Notes: a model not told the origin generated them from the sequence alone. DNA of 64,000 nt from JBDHBD01 sp039586095 (GCA_039586095.1 JBDHLB010000003.1:1-64000); one strand, 5' to 3'; counted from the first letter of the stretch, positions 50,295-60,279 are shown. Translations and numbers: made by a program.

Positions 50295-52229
50295 ATGAGA
50301 ACCCCGATCACCAGAAGCTGGCCGTTTCTGATTCCTGGCCTCCCCATCCTGATGATCATCGGAGTGCTGGTCGGGGGAGCCGCGACGGCCCGACCGGCCG
50401 GGGAACCAGCAGGCGGAAGGTGGATTCCTGAGACGTACGCCTCCGCAGATCAAGATCCCGTCTTCCGCCGCGTGTGGGTGGGTAGCGAGCCGGACTTCTA
50501 CGCCTCGGCCCCCTCGCCCGACGGCCGCTACTTGACCGACATCGATTGGATCACAGGGGATCTGGCGGTCCTCGATCTCGAGTCCGGGAAGCTTAGAAGG
50601 GTCACGGACAAAGGCTCCTGGAACGAGCGCATCGAATGGGCCGAGTCCTCGACCTTCTCTCCCGACGGGCGCCGCATAGCCTACAACTACTGGAGCGAGC
50701 CGAGCGACGGTTACGAGATCCGGGCGATCGACTTCGACGGCCGGAACGAGCGGGTCGTGTTTCCCCACCGGAAAGGATTCAATTACGCGATGGTGGAGGA
50801 CTGGTCGGCCGACGGAGAGTGGATCCTCGCGACGCTCTGGTGGAGTGATTCGGAAGCCGGTTCCGAGGAAGTGAATCGGGCGGAGATCGCCCTCGTTTCA
50901 TCGGAGACTGGAGAGCGACGTGTGTTGAAAACCGTCCCTTCGGAGGAAGCACCCGAAATGGCGGTCTTCTCTCCGGATGACCGATTCGTCGCCTACGATC
51001 TGCCTCGCAAGGGGGACGTCGAGAACTACGACATTCACGTGCTTCGACTCGACGATGGGCAAGAGACGACCGTGCTGGGCGGACCGACCGACGATCGGCT
51101 GATGGGGTGGAGCCCGGACGGGGCCGGTCTCGTCTTTTACAGCGATCGTGAGATGACCCAGGGAATCTGGCGCCTGGCGATCGATGGTCAGCGCGCGGTG
51201 GGCGAGCCCACGCTCGTGAAGACCGACGTCTGGGGACTGTATCCGATCGGATTCTCGAGAAGTACCTACTTCTACGGGGTCGAGGTCGAGAGACCGCAGG
51301 TGCACACGGCCTCGATCGACGTGGCGGCCGGGACCGTGCTGACTCAGCCGGCGCCCGTTGCGGACCCCGCCGACTCCCGCCGGACGCGAAGCGCCGTCTG
51401 GTCACCGGACGGGAGGAGCCTCGCCTATTTCGAGTTTGAGGAGGGCCAGCGAAACATGCGTACGCTCGTGATTCGCTCTCACGCCACGGGAGACCGCCGG
51501 GAGATCCCGGTGGAACTCCAGGTGGTGAGGGCCGTCCAGTGGGCTCCGGATGGGGGGGGCTTGATCGTGATAGGACGTGCTTTCGGAGCCCAGGGGCAGA
51601 GCTACTACCGCGTGGACCTGCGGAGTGGGGCGCTGGATGAGTTCTCGTGGCCTGTCCCCCCCGGGGCTCAAGTGGCCACGGTCGCGGATGACGGAACCGT
51701 ATACTACCGCCATGGGGCCGAAGGGGAGTACTGGGAATCCAGTCTCCGCGCGGTCGATCCCACCACGAGTGCCGTGCGCGTCGTGCTGGAGGGGAAGGCG
51801 CTGGGTAGACCGGTCCTGTCCCCGGATCAGAACAAGATCGCCATCGGAGAATACGATCGGGAAACTGGGGTCTTTCGATTGCTCACCGTACCGGTGTCCG
51901 GGGGGGCGCCGCGCGAGCTTCCGGTGCAGGGCATCCCTCAAGGCTTCGTACCGTCACAGGGTGTCTTCGCCTGGACGCCGGACGGTGAGTATCTGCTGAT
52001 GGCGGCCTGGAACGAGACGACGAACGAAGCGGTCCTCCTTCGCCTTCCGAGCACTGGCGGCACCGCGACGGTCCTCCTTCGCCGCGCGCCGGGCGAGCAG
52101 ATCGGAGAGCCAAGTCTGAGTCCCGATGGCCGCCGTATCGCGTTCATCTCCGGTCAGTTTCGGGGCGAGATCTGGCGCATCCAGAACCTGCCGGGGACCC
52201 TTCCTCCAGTGAAGGCGACGGCCCGGTAG
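50295..52229 (+). CDS. PD40/TolB-like beta-propeller protein
   Basis: A 644-residue exported protein. An N-terminal signal anchor (about 8-32) precedes about ten PD40 repeats: SPDGR followed by a hydrophobic strand recurs from residue 70 to 630 (for example FSPDGRRIAYNY and LSPDGRRIAFIS). It should fold as one or two beta-propellers in the periplasm or at the cell surface. No peptidase domain is attached. The ATG follows GAGGAGG, and a strong terminator follows the stop. It may be a target of the upstream two-component system, but only adjacency suggests so. Confidence 0.82.
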   Translation: MRTPITRSWPFLIPGLPILMIIGVLVGGAATARPAGEPAGGRWIPETYASADQDPVFRRVWVGSEPDFYASAPSPDGRYLTDIDWITGDLAVLDLESGKLRRVTDKGSWNERIEWAESSTFSPDGRRIAYNYWSEPSDGYEIRAIDFDGRNERVVFPHRKGFNYAMVEDWSADGEWILATLWWSDSEAGSEEVNRAEIALVSSETGERRVLKTVPSEEAPEMAVFSPDDRFVAYDLPRKGDVENYDIHVLRLDDGQETTVLGGPTDDRLMGWSPDGAGLVFYSDREMTQGIWRLAIDGQRAVGEPTLVKTDVWGLYPIGFSRSTYFYGVEVERPQVHTASIDVAAGTVLTQPAPVADPADSRRTRSAVWSPDGRSLAYFEFEEGQRNMRTLVIRSHATGDRREIPVELQVVRAVQWAPDGGGLIVIGRAFGAQGQSYYRVDLRSGALDEFSWPVPPGAQVATVADDGTVYYRHGAEGEYWESSLRAVDPTTSAVRVVLEGKALGRPVLSPDQNKIAIGEYDRETGVFRLLTVPVSGGAPRELPVQGIPQGFVPSQGVFAWTPDGEYLLMAAWNETTNEAVLLRLPSTGGTATVLLRRAPGEQIGEPSLSPDGRRIAFISGQFRGEIWRIQNLPGTLPPVKATAR

Positions 52230-52251
52230 GAGTCGGTTCAGGAGGAGACAA

Positions 52252-52288
52252 CGGCCCGGGCGGCTACATGCCTCCCGGGCCGCTTTTT
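52252..52288 (+). terminator. Intrinsic terminator after the PD40 gene
   Basis: CGGCCCGGG (52252-52260) pairs with CCCGGGCCG (52274-52282) across a 13-base loop, then C and five T. A perfect 9-bp GC stem. Confidence 0.85.
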
Positions 52289-52448
52289 GGCCCCGAATCT
52301 CCGTCCGTTCTGCATGACCCTGTTCCGGCCCAAGAAGCACCATTCAAGACCCGTTGGACCGCCCCGAAAAACAGCTGCAACTTGCGGGCACAGCCTGCGC
52401 CCGAGACAATACGCGCCTCTTGTGCGCAACGTTTGGCGAGGTTTCCGC

Positions 52449-55400
52449 TTGCTGAAGAGACTGTTCTCTCTCCTGGTCCTGATCGCTACGGGTTCGATCT
52501 CCTGCTCGTCGCCTCCACCGCCGGAGTGGCAGGAAGCCGACGGGTATCGGTGGCGCGAGCTTCGCGTTCCGGCCCGAGGCGAGACCGGTTTCACACGCAT
52601 GAGGCCCTCCAGGACGGGGATCGAGTTCGAAAACACGCTCGATATCGAGCGTGTCCTGGACAACGAGCATCTCCTCTCGGGCTCTGGAGTGGCTCTGGGG
52701 GATGTGGACGGTGACGGCCTCACCGACGTCTACCTGAATCGTCTGCAGGGACCGAATCGTCTCTTCAGGAATCTGGGCGACTGGCGGTTCGAGGACGTGA
52801 CGGAGTTGGCCGGGGTCGCCGCCGACGACCGCTATTCCACCGGCGCCGTGCTGGCGGATGTCGACGGTGATGGCGATCTGGATCTGCTGCTCACCTCGCT
52901 TGCAGGGCCCGACGCCGTCCACCTGAACGACGGTGAGGCTCGGTTCACCGAGTTGACCACCGCCGGTCTCGCCCCCGACCTCGGAAGCACCACGATGACC
53001 TTGGCCGATGTCGACGCGGACGGCGATCTGGACCTCTACCTCGCGGCCTACAAGGCCGAGAGCGCCAGCGACGTCCTCCGCATGCTCGAACGCTCGCCGA
53101 CCGAGATCGTGGACCGGGGGGGCGATTCGGTCGTCGTGGCAGACGAGTTCCGCGACCATTACCGGATCGAGGAGCGGAGAGGTATGAGCGTGGCCGTCGA
53201 GCAGGCCGAGCCCGATCGGCTCTACCTGAACGACGGTACGGGCAGGTTCGAGCCGGTCTCCTGGACCGAGGGCGCGTTCCTGGACGATCAGGGCCGACCC
53301 CTGGAGCGCGAGATCGACGATTTCGGGCTGTCCGCTCGCTTCTTCGATGTGGATCGAGACGGGGATCCCGACCTCTACGTGTGCAACGATTTCGATGACC
53401 CCGATCAGCTCTGGATCAACCAGGGGGATGGTACGTTTCGCGCCGCGCCCGCGCTCTCGCTGCGAACGTCCAGCCATGCGTCCATGTCTGTCGACTTCGC
53501 CGACATTGACCGGGACGGCTGGGTCGACTTCTTCGTGGCCGAGATGCTCGCCTTCGACCCCCAGCGACGCCTCGTACAGATCCCGCTTCACGGACCCATT
53601 CGGAAACCCATCGGGGTGATCGACGACCGACCCCAGGCGCACCGGAACACCGTCTTTCTGAACCGGGGGGACGGCAGCTTCGCCCAGATCTCCGAGCTGG
53701 CCGGGCTGGAAGCGTCGGGGTGGACGTGGGGCTCGATGTTCCTCGATGTCGATCTGGATGGCTTCGAGGACCTTCTGCTGGCCAACGGCTACTCACGGGA
53801 CACCCAGCACGGAGACGAGGTCGACCGGGTGAGCGCAGTCCTGAGCCGCTCGACCACACGGGACATGAAGTTCCTCTATCGCGAGCTGAAGACGAGGAAT
53901 CTGGCTTTCCGCAACCAGGGGGACCTCACCTTCGACGAGGTGGGGGAGGAGTGGGACTTCGGCACCGAGGACGACATTTCGCATGGCATGGCGGCCGGCG
54001 ACCTGGATGGGGACGGCGACCTGGATGTGGTAATGAACCGTTTGGGGGCTCCGGCCAAGGTGCTCCGCAACGATGCGACGCAGGCACGCGTGGCGGTGAG
54101 GCTGCGGGGGAACGCCGGCAACACGCGGGGCGTGGGTGCCAAAGTTCGCTTGCTTGGCGGGGCCGCACCGTTCCAGGAAAGGGAGATGACGGCCGGGGGC
54201 CTCTACCTGTCCGGCTCGGCACCGCAGCTCACCTTCGCCGCGGGCGAGGCCGACTCCCTGACCCTCGAAGTCGACTGGCCGGGCGGGGGCCGGTCCGTCG
54301 TCGACGGAGTGCGCCCGAATCGACTCTACGAGGTGTGGGAGAGGGAGCCACTGGCGATCGTCGATTCCGGCGACGAGTCCCTTGGCGATGCAGGTGACAG
54401 CGACGTTGACGAAGACGTTGACGAGGCAGGGCCAACTCCTCTCTTCGCGGACCGATCGCACCTGCTGGATCACACGCATCCGGAGGAAGCCTACGAAGAT
54501 TTTCTCTTTCAGCCCCTGCTCCCGTATCAGCCCAGCCGGTTGGGTCCGGGGGTGAGCTGGATCGACGTCGACGCCGATGGGGACCCGGATCTCGTGGTGC
54601 CTCCCGGGAGCGGAGGCCGCCTCGGCTACCTGCGTAACGACGGAGATCGGTTCACCGAGGTGATGCTGGAAGACGCCGAATCGGCTCGCGACCGTACGAC
54701 GGTGTTAGCGGTTCCCGGGTCCCGAGGCAGGTCGGTTCTATTGGTGGGTCAAGCGGCGTACGAGCCCATGACGCCGGAAGAGGCTGCGGGCGTTCCTGCC
54801 GTCCTGCGAGTGGAGCCTGAAGCTCCGGCCGCGGCACCCGTGCCGGTGGCCGAGGGTGCGCTCACCAGGGCCGGTCCCCTGGCCCTGGCGGATGTGGAGG
54901 GGGACGGAGATCTCGACCTGTTCGTGGGGGGGCGAGTGATCCCGGCTTTCTACCCCCTGCCGGGCTCGTCCCGGCTCCTCCTGAACGAGGAAGGCGATTT
55001 CCGACCGGACAGCGAGAGTGAGCTCGTCCTCAAGGACATCGGGCTGGTCTCGGCGGCTGTCTTCTCTGACGTGGATGCAGATGGCGACCCGGATCTCCTC
55101 CTGGCGCTGGAGTGGGGGCCGATCCGCCTGTTAATGAACGACGGGGGCCGTTTCTCCGAAGCGACGGAGACGTGGGGGCTCGAGAACCTCCAGGGGCGCT
55201 GGAACGGCATCACGACGGGAGACCTGGACGGCGATGGGCGCATGGACGTGGTGGTGACGGGGTGGGGGAGCAACCTGCGGCACCGACCTCGACCGGGACG
55301 CCCGCTCGTCTTGTACCACGGCGATCTCGACCGTAACGGCTCGTGGGATCTATTGCTGGTCCAGCCGGACCGAGACGGCCGGGAGCTGCGTCCTGCGGAG

Positions 55401-56180
55401 AGCTACGAGCGTCTGAGAGCCGCCGTACCGTCGGTCCGCGCCCGTGTGCCCGGTTACGAAGCATACAGCGAAGCATCTCTGGAGGAGATCCTTGGCTCTC
55501 ATCCAGACCAGATCGCCCGCAGGGTAGCCCGGCGCTACGAACACCTCCTGCTGCTCAACCAAGGCGATCGCTTCGACCCGGTCCCGCTTCCACTCGAGTC
55601 GCAGTTCGCCCCGGCCATGGGCGTCGCCGTCGCCGACCTGGATGGAGATGGCCACGAGGATGTGTTTCTGAGCCAGAACTTCTTTCCGACACGGCTCGAC
55701 CACCCCCGACACGACGCCGGCCTCGGTTTGGTGCTTCGTGGCGATGGGAGAGGGGGATTGGAGGCCGTGCCCGCTTCTGTCTCCGGCATTCGGGTCTACG
55801 GGGATCAACGGGGGGCCGCCGTGGCCGACTACGACGGGGACGGCCGAGTGGATCTGGCCGTGGCACAGAACGGCGCTGCGACGCGACTGTTTAAAAATGT
55901 GGGTGCGAAACCGGGACTGCGGGTTCGTCTCGAGGGGCCCGAGGACAACCCCGACGGGATCGGAGCGGTCATTCGGGTCGCGTACGCCGACGGGCTGGGT
56001 CCGGCCCGCGAGGTCCATGGAGGATCGGGGTACTGGTCACTGAACCACGTGGTCCAGGTGCTGGGTCTCGAAGGCGAGCCGGTCGAGGTCCGGGTGCGGT
56101 GGCCGGGGGGGGGCGAGAGCACGACTCCCGTGCACGCGGGTGCCAGCGAAGTGACCGTCCGGTGGCCGGGAGCCGACTAG
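52449..56180 (+). CDS. Giant FG-GAP/VCBS and ASPIC/UnbV lipoprotein
   Basis: A 1,243-residue exported lipoprotein: signal helix LFSLLVLIATGS and lipobox SISC (Cys at about 17). About 13 calcium-loop segments of the DxDGDGxxD type (for example DVDGDGLTD, DLDGDGDLD) mark FG-GAP/VCBS propeller repeats in two groups. Each group ends in an ASPIC/UnbV (CRTAC1-type) domain: GVGAKVRLLGG to WPGGGRS near 560-630, and GIGAVIRVAYADG to WPGGGES at the C-terminus. It is therefore two CRTAC1-like modules in one chain. TTG 52449 is preferred, with GAGG (52438-52441) upstream; GTG 52422 is an alternative. Role unknown, probably surface binding. Confidence 0.82.
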   Translation: MLKRLFSLLVLIATGSISCSSPPPPEWQEADGYRWRELRVPARGETGFTRMRPSRTGIEFENTLDIERVLDNEHLLSGSGVALGDVDGDGLTDVYLNRLQGPNRLFRNLGDWRFEDVTELAGVAADDRYSTGAVLADVDGDGDLDLLLTSLAGPDAVHLNDGEARFTELTTAGLAPDLGSTTMTLADVDADGDLDLYLAAYKAESASDVLRMLERSPTEIVDRGGDSVVVADEFRDHYRIEERRGMSVAVEQAEPDRLYLNDGTGRFEPVSWTEGAFLDDQGRPLEREIDDFGLSARFFDVDRDGDPDLYVCNDFDDPDQLWINQGDGTFRAAPALSLRTSSHASMSVDFADIDRDGWVDFFVAEMLAFDPQRRLVQIPLHGPIRKPIGVIDDRPQAHRNTVFLNRGDGSFAQISELAGLEASGWTWGSMFLDVDLDGFEDLLLANGYSRDTQHGDEVDRVSAVLSRSTTRDMKFLYRELKTRNLAFRNQGDLTFDEVGEEWDFGTEDDISHGMAAGDLDGDGDLDVVMNRLGAPAKVLRNDATQARVAVRLRGNAGNTRGVGAKVRLLGGAAPFQEREMTAGGLYLSGSAPQLTFAAGEADSLTLEVDWPGGGRSVVDGVRPNRLYEVWEREPLAIVDSGDESLGDAGDSDVDEDVDEAGPTPLFADRSHLLDHTHPEEAYEDFLFQPLLPYQPSRLGPGVSWIDVDADGDPDLVVPPGSGGRLGYLRNDGDRFTEVMLEDAESARDRTTVLAVPGSRGRSVLLVGQAAYEPMTPEEAAGVPAVLRVEPEAPAAAPVPVAEGALTRAGPLALADVEGDGDLDLFVGGRVIPAFYPLPGSSRLLLNEEGDFRPDSESELVLKDIGLVSAAVFSDVDADGDPDLLLALEWGPIRLLMNDGGRFSEATETWGLENLQGRWNGITTGDLDGDGRMDVVVTGWGSNLRHRPRPGRPLVLYHGDLDRNGSWDLLLVQPDRDGRELRPAESYERLRAAVPSVRARVPGYEAYSEASLEEILGSHPDQIARRVARRYEHLLLLNQGDRFDPVPLPLESQFAPAMGVAVADLDGDGHEDVFLSQNFFPTRLDHPRHDAGLGLVLRGDGRGGLEAVPASVSGIRVYGDQRGAAVADYDGDGRVDLAVAQNGAATRLFKNVGAKPGLRVRLEGPEDNPDGIGAVIRVAYADGLGPAREVHGGSGYWSLNHVVQVLGLEGEPVEVRVRWPGGGESTTPVHAGASEVTVRWPGAD

Positions 56181-56207
56181 CCGAGTCGATTTCGTCACCG
56201 AACACGC

Positions 56208-58430
56208 TCAGGGGTGCGCGCTCTCGCCGGCTCCACCCAGCCGGAACGGCGTGACCGTGATGGGCGTCAGCAACGGATCGCCCTCGCGCAGCCGGTAGAC
56301 GCGGTTCAGTTCCACATCCGCGAACCGGTCGGTGTCACCGGTAGCCGGCCACGTGACCTCGACGGACTCGATGGATAGTGCGTCTCCCAGCCCGACTTCC
56401 TGCTGCAGGCTGTTCGCGCCGAAGGTGCCGCCACTGGACACCACCCGATGGATCTCGCGCGCTCCGGATTCCGTCCGCACCACGATCTTCAGACGCGCTC
56501 CCATCGCGGAGCGATTCGAGCGCACGCCTTCCAGTCGCAATGTGATCCAGCGGTTCCCGTGCCCCGGATTCTCGAACAGGACGTTGCGCGCCAGATCCGC
56601 CTCGTACGCACCGCCCATGGTCGTATAGATGTCCTGGTCTCCGTCGTGGTCCAGGTCGCCGAACGCCACACCGTGACCCTTGCCTATATGCCCGAAACCA
56701 CCCGCTGTGGTTACCTCCTGGAAGAACTGGCCGCTTGCGCTTCGGAACATGCGGTTCGGGATGATCGTCTGGAGATTCGCCTCACCCGTCGCCAGGTAGA
56801 AGTCCTCCCAGCCGTCGTTGTCCAGATCGCCGTAGTTGGAGCCCATCGTGATCATGATCCGGTCGAGACGCACCTCCTTCATGACATCGACGAAGGTGCC
56901 ATCGCCGGCGTTGCGATACAGACGGGGCAGCTCCGCGCGATGCGTGAGACCCAGATACTCCGCCGCCAGGTCGCCCGGCGTGCCGCTGTAATCCGACACG
57001 AAGATGTCCAGCCAGCCGTCGTTGTCGTAATCCCAAACCCAGAGTGGAAAGCTGGCGATCGGCTCCGCCACGCCCGCGACATCGGTCACATCGGTGAACT
57101 TCCACCGCCCGTCAGCGTCGGGCCCCTCGTTCCTCAGAAGCACGTTCGGCTCGAGAAGACGCGACATGTACAGGTCGAGTCTGCCGTCGTTGTCGATGTC
57201 TCCCCAGGTAACCGCCTTTACGAAGCCGACGACCGCGGTCCCGGTTTCGGCCGCTACATCGGTGAAGGTGCCGTCCTGATTGTTGTGGAAGAGCTGGTTC
57301 GGGATCTGTCTGCCTCCGGTCGACTCGTTGCCCACGTACAGATCCAGCCAGCCGTCGTTGTCGTAATCACCCCAGCTCGCGCTCTGCGTGGAGTACGTTG
57401 CCAGGAGGCCGGCCGCCTCGGTCACATCCTCGAACGTGCCGTCGCCGTTGTTGCGCAATAGCGAGTTCGGCTCGCCATGCGGGGTCCACGCGCCCCTCAG
57501 GATGAGGATGTCCAGCCAGCCGTCGTTGTTGTAATCCGCCTGTTCGATGTGGATGCCACCGACGACACCCTCCAGGCCGGCTTCCACCGACGCTTCGCTG
57601 AAGGTGCCGTCTCCCTCGTTGAGGAACAGGCGCAGCTGATCGCCCAGGTGCCAGGAAGAGACAACGATGTCCAGATCGCCGTCGCCATCGAAGTCGTCCA
57701 TGATGGCTCCGCCCAGATGTCCCATCACGTCCAGCCCCAGCTCGGGGGCCATATCGGGAAAGCGCCCCACATCGTACTCGGATTCCAACGCCGCAGGCGG
57801 TATCAGATACTCCATCGGTACACCGTGCGGGTACTCGCCCAGCATCATGTAGGAGAGGTTGAGCAAGAACCGGGCGGTCATGTTCTCAGGCTTGACCTGC
57901 AAAAGTCCCGTGTGGGCAGCCACCGCTGACCTGGCGGCCTCTTCGGTCGTTCGTGAGTTGACGACCTCGACCGGAAACAGACAGGGCTCGACCGTCAGGG
58001 CTCGAACGCAGCCCTCCCGCTCCCACAACCTGAGGTAGGCCGTGCCGAGGGACTCGACGATCGCGACCACCAACTCTTTCGGGACCTGCCCCGGGTGGGA
58101 CGGGATCTCGGCTGCAAGCTGCTCCAGTCGCCCGATCGCCTCTTCGGTCTTCCCCACCCGCAGGGCTTCCCGGGCGATGTTCGTTTGCAGAGTCATTCGG
58201 CGGACGAGGTCTGTCGGAGGCTCGATGCTCAGCGCAAGCTCCAGCCGGGCAGACCGGACGTAGGGGTGGTTCATCGGTTCCACGTCCTCGGCGAGTCGCT
58301 GGAGCCGCTCGTCCATCTCGACCGTTCCGGTCCCGCGCCAGGCACGTTCCGGTTCGTCCGCACACCCCACCCACACCGAGGAAGCCCCCAGTGTGACAAG
58401 AACGGCCGTTCGCATACGTAGTCGGGACAT
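56208..58430 (-). CDS. CRTAC1-like FG-GAP and ASPIC/UnbV lipoprotein
   Basis: A 740-residue exported lipoprotein (lipobox VWVGC, Cys at about 23). The N-terminal 200 residues are helical and TPR-like (EEAIGRLEQLAAEIPSHPG). Seven calcium loops follow (DFDGDGDLD, DYNNDGWLD, DYDNDGWLD and similar) in an FG-GAP propeller. A C-terminal ASPIC/UnbV domain closes the protein (SAMGARLKIVVRTESG to VEVTWPATGDTDRF). ATG 58430 gives the signal peptide; the ribosome-binding site is weak. It converges with the larger ASPIC/UnbV gene, 27 bases apart. Confidence 0.85.
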   Translation of the reverse strand: MSRLRMRTAVLVTLGASSVWVGCADEPERAWRGTGTVEMDERLQRLAEDVEPMNHPYVRSARLELALSIEPPTDLVRRMTLQTNIAREALRVGKTEEAIGRLEQLAAEIPSHPGQVPKELVVAIVESLGTAYLRLWEREGCVRALTVEPCLFPVEVVNSRTTEEAARSAVAAHTGLLQVKPENMTARFLLNLSYMMLGEYPHGVPMEYLIPPAALESEYDVGRFPDMAPELGLDVMGHLGGAIMDDFDGDGDLDIVVSSWHLGDQLRLFLNEGDGTFSEASVEAGLEGVVGGIHIEQADYNNDGWLDILILRGAWTPHGEPNSLLRNNGDGTFEDVTEAAGLLATYSTQSASWGDYDNDGWLDLYVGNESTGGRQIPNQLFHNNQDGTFTDVAAETGTAVVGFVKAVTWGDIDNDGRLDLYMSRLLEPNVLLRNEGPDADGRWKFTDVTDVAGVAEPIASFPLWVWDYDNDGWLDIFVSDYSGTPGDLAAEYLGLTHRAELPRLYRNAGDGTFVDVMKEVRLDRIMITMGSNYGDLDNDGWEDFYLATGEANLQTIIPNRMFRSASGQFFQEVTTAGGFGHIGKGHGVAFGDLDHDGDQDIYTTMGGAYEADLARNVLFENPGHGNRWITLRLEGVRSNRSAMGARLKIVVRTESGAREIHRVVSSGGTFGANSLQQEVGLGDALSIESVEVTWPATGDTDRFADVELNRVYRLREGDPLLTPITVTPFRLGGAGESAHP

Positions 58431-58551
58431 GATGGGCCTGTGCACGCTCTGGTCTCCGAAACTGCCAATCCGAGGTTGCCCGGGCCCCGCGCGGCCCGAA
58501 CCTGCCAACCTGAGTCTGCCATGATCGGCGCGCAGGGGCGAGGCCGGACTC

Positions 58552-58580
58552 TGGCTTGGCCTGCGATCACCGTCTATAAT
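58552..58580 (+). promoter_or_regulatory. Possible promoter of the small secreted-protein gene
   Basis: A perfect TATAAT at 58575-58580 lies about 70 bases upstream of the start at 58654. The -35 is weak (TGGCTT, 58552-58557, 17-base spacer). It lies in the divergent gap and points to the + gene. Confidence 0.4.
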
Positions 58581-58653
58581 CGGTCCCGCTCGTTGTCCCA
58601 CCGGTCACACGAGATCATTCACGAACCGATCAACGCCACAGGAGGAGTCATTA

Positions 58654-59121
58654 ATGAGAATGTTGCTGGCCATCATCGCTGTCGCGCTGTCGCTCTCGCT
58701 GTCCACCCAGGCCGTCCACGCGCAGGAAGGCGAGACGTGGGAGACACAGGAGACCGTCTACAACGTCACGCTGATCAAGATTCACCCCAACATGGGTGAC
58801 GCGTATCTCAACAATCTCCGCCGAACCTGGGTCACAGGCGTGGAAGCGGCCATCGCCGAGGGCCTGACCGTCGACTACGCGATCTATTCCTCGATCACGC
58901 CCAACGACGGCGGCTACAACCTGATCCTGGTAACAGAGCACCCGAATCTGGCGGCGCTGGATGCGACCGACGCGTGGCGCCAGAAGCTGGCAGCGATCAA
59001 CGAGAGCGTCGTTGCCCAGCTGAGCGACGAGGAGTCAGAGCGGATCACGAACACCGTCTATCCGGAGATCCGCTCGATCCTCAGCAACAAGATGGTGCGG
59101 GAGATCAAGTTCATCGAGTAG
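58654..59121 (+). CDS. Small secreted protein, 155 aa
   Basis: An exported protein with a clear signal peptide (about 3-23, ending AVHAQ). The mature part (about 130 residues) alternates strands and helices: VYNVTLIKIHPNMGDAYL, DYAIYSSITPNDGGYNLILV and a C-terminal helix. This suggests a dimeric alpha/beta-barrel (ABM-like) fold, but no family is certain. The ATG follows GGAGGAG at 58640-58646. A strong terminator lies 38 bases after the stop, so it is a single-gene transcript. Confidence 0.7.
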   Translation: MRMLLAIIAVALSLSLSTQAVHAQEGETWETQETVYNVTLIKIHPNMGDAYLNNLRRTWVTGVEAAIAEGLTVDYAIYSSITPNDGGYNLILVTEHPNLAALDATDAWRQKLAAINESVVAQLSDEESERITNTVYPEIRSILSNKMVREIKFIE

Positions 59122-59159
59122 CCTCATCTCCGCACGGCGACCGGTCGGGGATTTCGGAG

Positions 59160-59190
59160 GGGGGAGCGCTGGCTCCCCCTCTTCTTTTGT
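59160..59190. terminator. Intrinsic terminator between convergent genes
   Basis: GGGGGAGC (59160-59167) pairs with GCTCCCCC (59172-59179) across a four-base loop, followed by a T-rich run TCTTCTTTTGTT. It ends the secreted-protein transcript and is 12 bases from the end of the convergent dehydrogenase remnant. Confidence 0.85.
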
Positions 59191-59201
59191 TCCGGTATTT
59201 G

Positions 59202-60279
59202 CTACCGGTTCTTGGTTCCGGCCTTCGCTTCGGTCGTCTGCCGGGAGCCTCGATTCGGCTCGATAATCGCCTTCGTCACGCGAAGCTCGGACACGTCCTG
59301 CAGCGCCTCGTCCACCCCGTCGAGCCCGTACCGGCCCCCGATGACGCGGCCAAACGGAAGTCGGTCGCGGTGCCTGGCCAGCATACGAAGGGCCCGCACC
59401 ACGTGATGAAAGTCCGTGCCCCACTGACCGCGCACCTCCGCGTGTTTGCGATTGAGATCGGCGTGCGGGTTGATCGCCACGGGTCCCGCGTCCGTGTAGT
59501 GGCCCGCGACCACGTACGTGCCCCCGTCCCGAAGAAGGCCGAGGCCCTCAGAAATGCCGCTGCGCCCGTTCCTCGACGGACGTCGTGTCCAGCGGAAGTG
59601 TGATGTCCGCACCGAGAACCTCAGCGAGGGCGAGCCGGTCCGCCGGGGCACCGATCAGGAGGACATGCCCGGCTCCACGGAGCGCGGAGAAGGCTGCCGC
59701 CGAGAGACCGACGGGGCCGGCCCCCTGCACAAGCACCGTGTCGCCCATTTCCAGCTGCGATCGTTCCACGGCGCCATAACCGGTGAACAGGCCACAGCCA
59801 CCACCGATCAAGTCATCGGGGGAGAGCTCGGAAGGGAGCTTGAGGATTCGGACCCCGGGCTTCAGGTAGATCCGTTCCGACCAGCCTCCCAGCGCTCCCT
59901 CGTACACGGAATAGTTGATCCCGTAGACCCGCCTAGAGGGGCACCGATTCGGCTGTCGCGCCACCAGGCAGTGATAGCAGGAGCCACACGTCTCGTGGAC
60001 ATCGTAGAAGGTGACAGGATCGCCTGGCTTCAGGGTCTCGCCCACGGCATCGCGATCGACTCCAGAGCTCTCCAGGATCCGCCCGACGCTCACGTGACCG
60101 GGGATGATCGGGTAGGGTACGCCCGCCAGCCGACCCCGATGCAGATGGACGTCCGTTCCGCACACCTCGCTCGCGATCGTTTCCAGCAGCACCGCACCGG
60201 GCTTGAGCGCGGGATCGTCGAGACTCCACACCTCGATCGGCGCGTCGGGAGCGACCATCACGGCAGCGTGTATCGGCAT
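59202..60279 (-). pseudogene. Zinc alcohol dehydrogenase, internal deletion and frameshift
   Basis: A medium-chain zinc dehydrogenase broken in the cofactor domain. The first 240 or so codons (from 60279) keep the catalytic zinc site SEVCGTDVHLHRG and GHVSVG, the four-Cys structural zinc loop ETCGSCYHCLVARQPNRC, and the NAD loop QGAGPVGLSAAAF. That frame stops at 59548. The family sequence resumes at about 59570 in the +1 frame (ISEGLGLLRDGGTYVVAG) and runs to 59202. About 20-25 residues between VEER and ISEGL are missing compared with relatives. So it is a deletion plus frame change, real or from assembly. Confidence 0.8.

Noticed and set aside
56448..57461. 337-codon open reading opposite the ASPIC/UnbV gene
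   Set aside because: Its repeats mirror the calcium-loop codons of the real gene on the minus strand.
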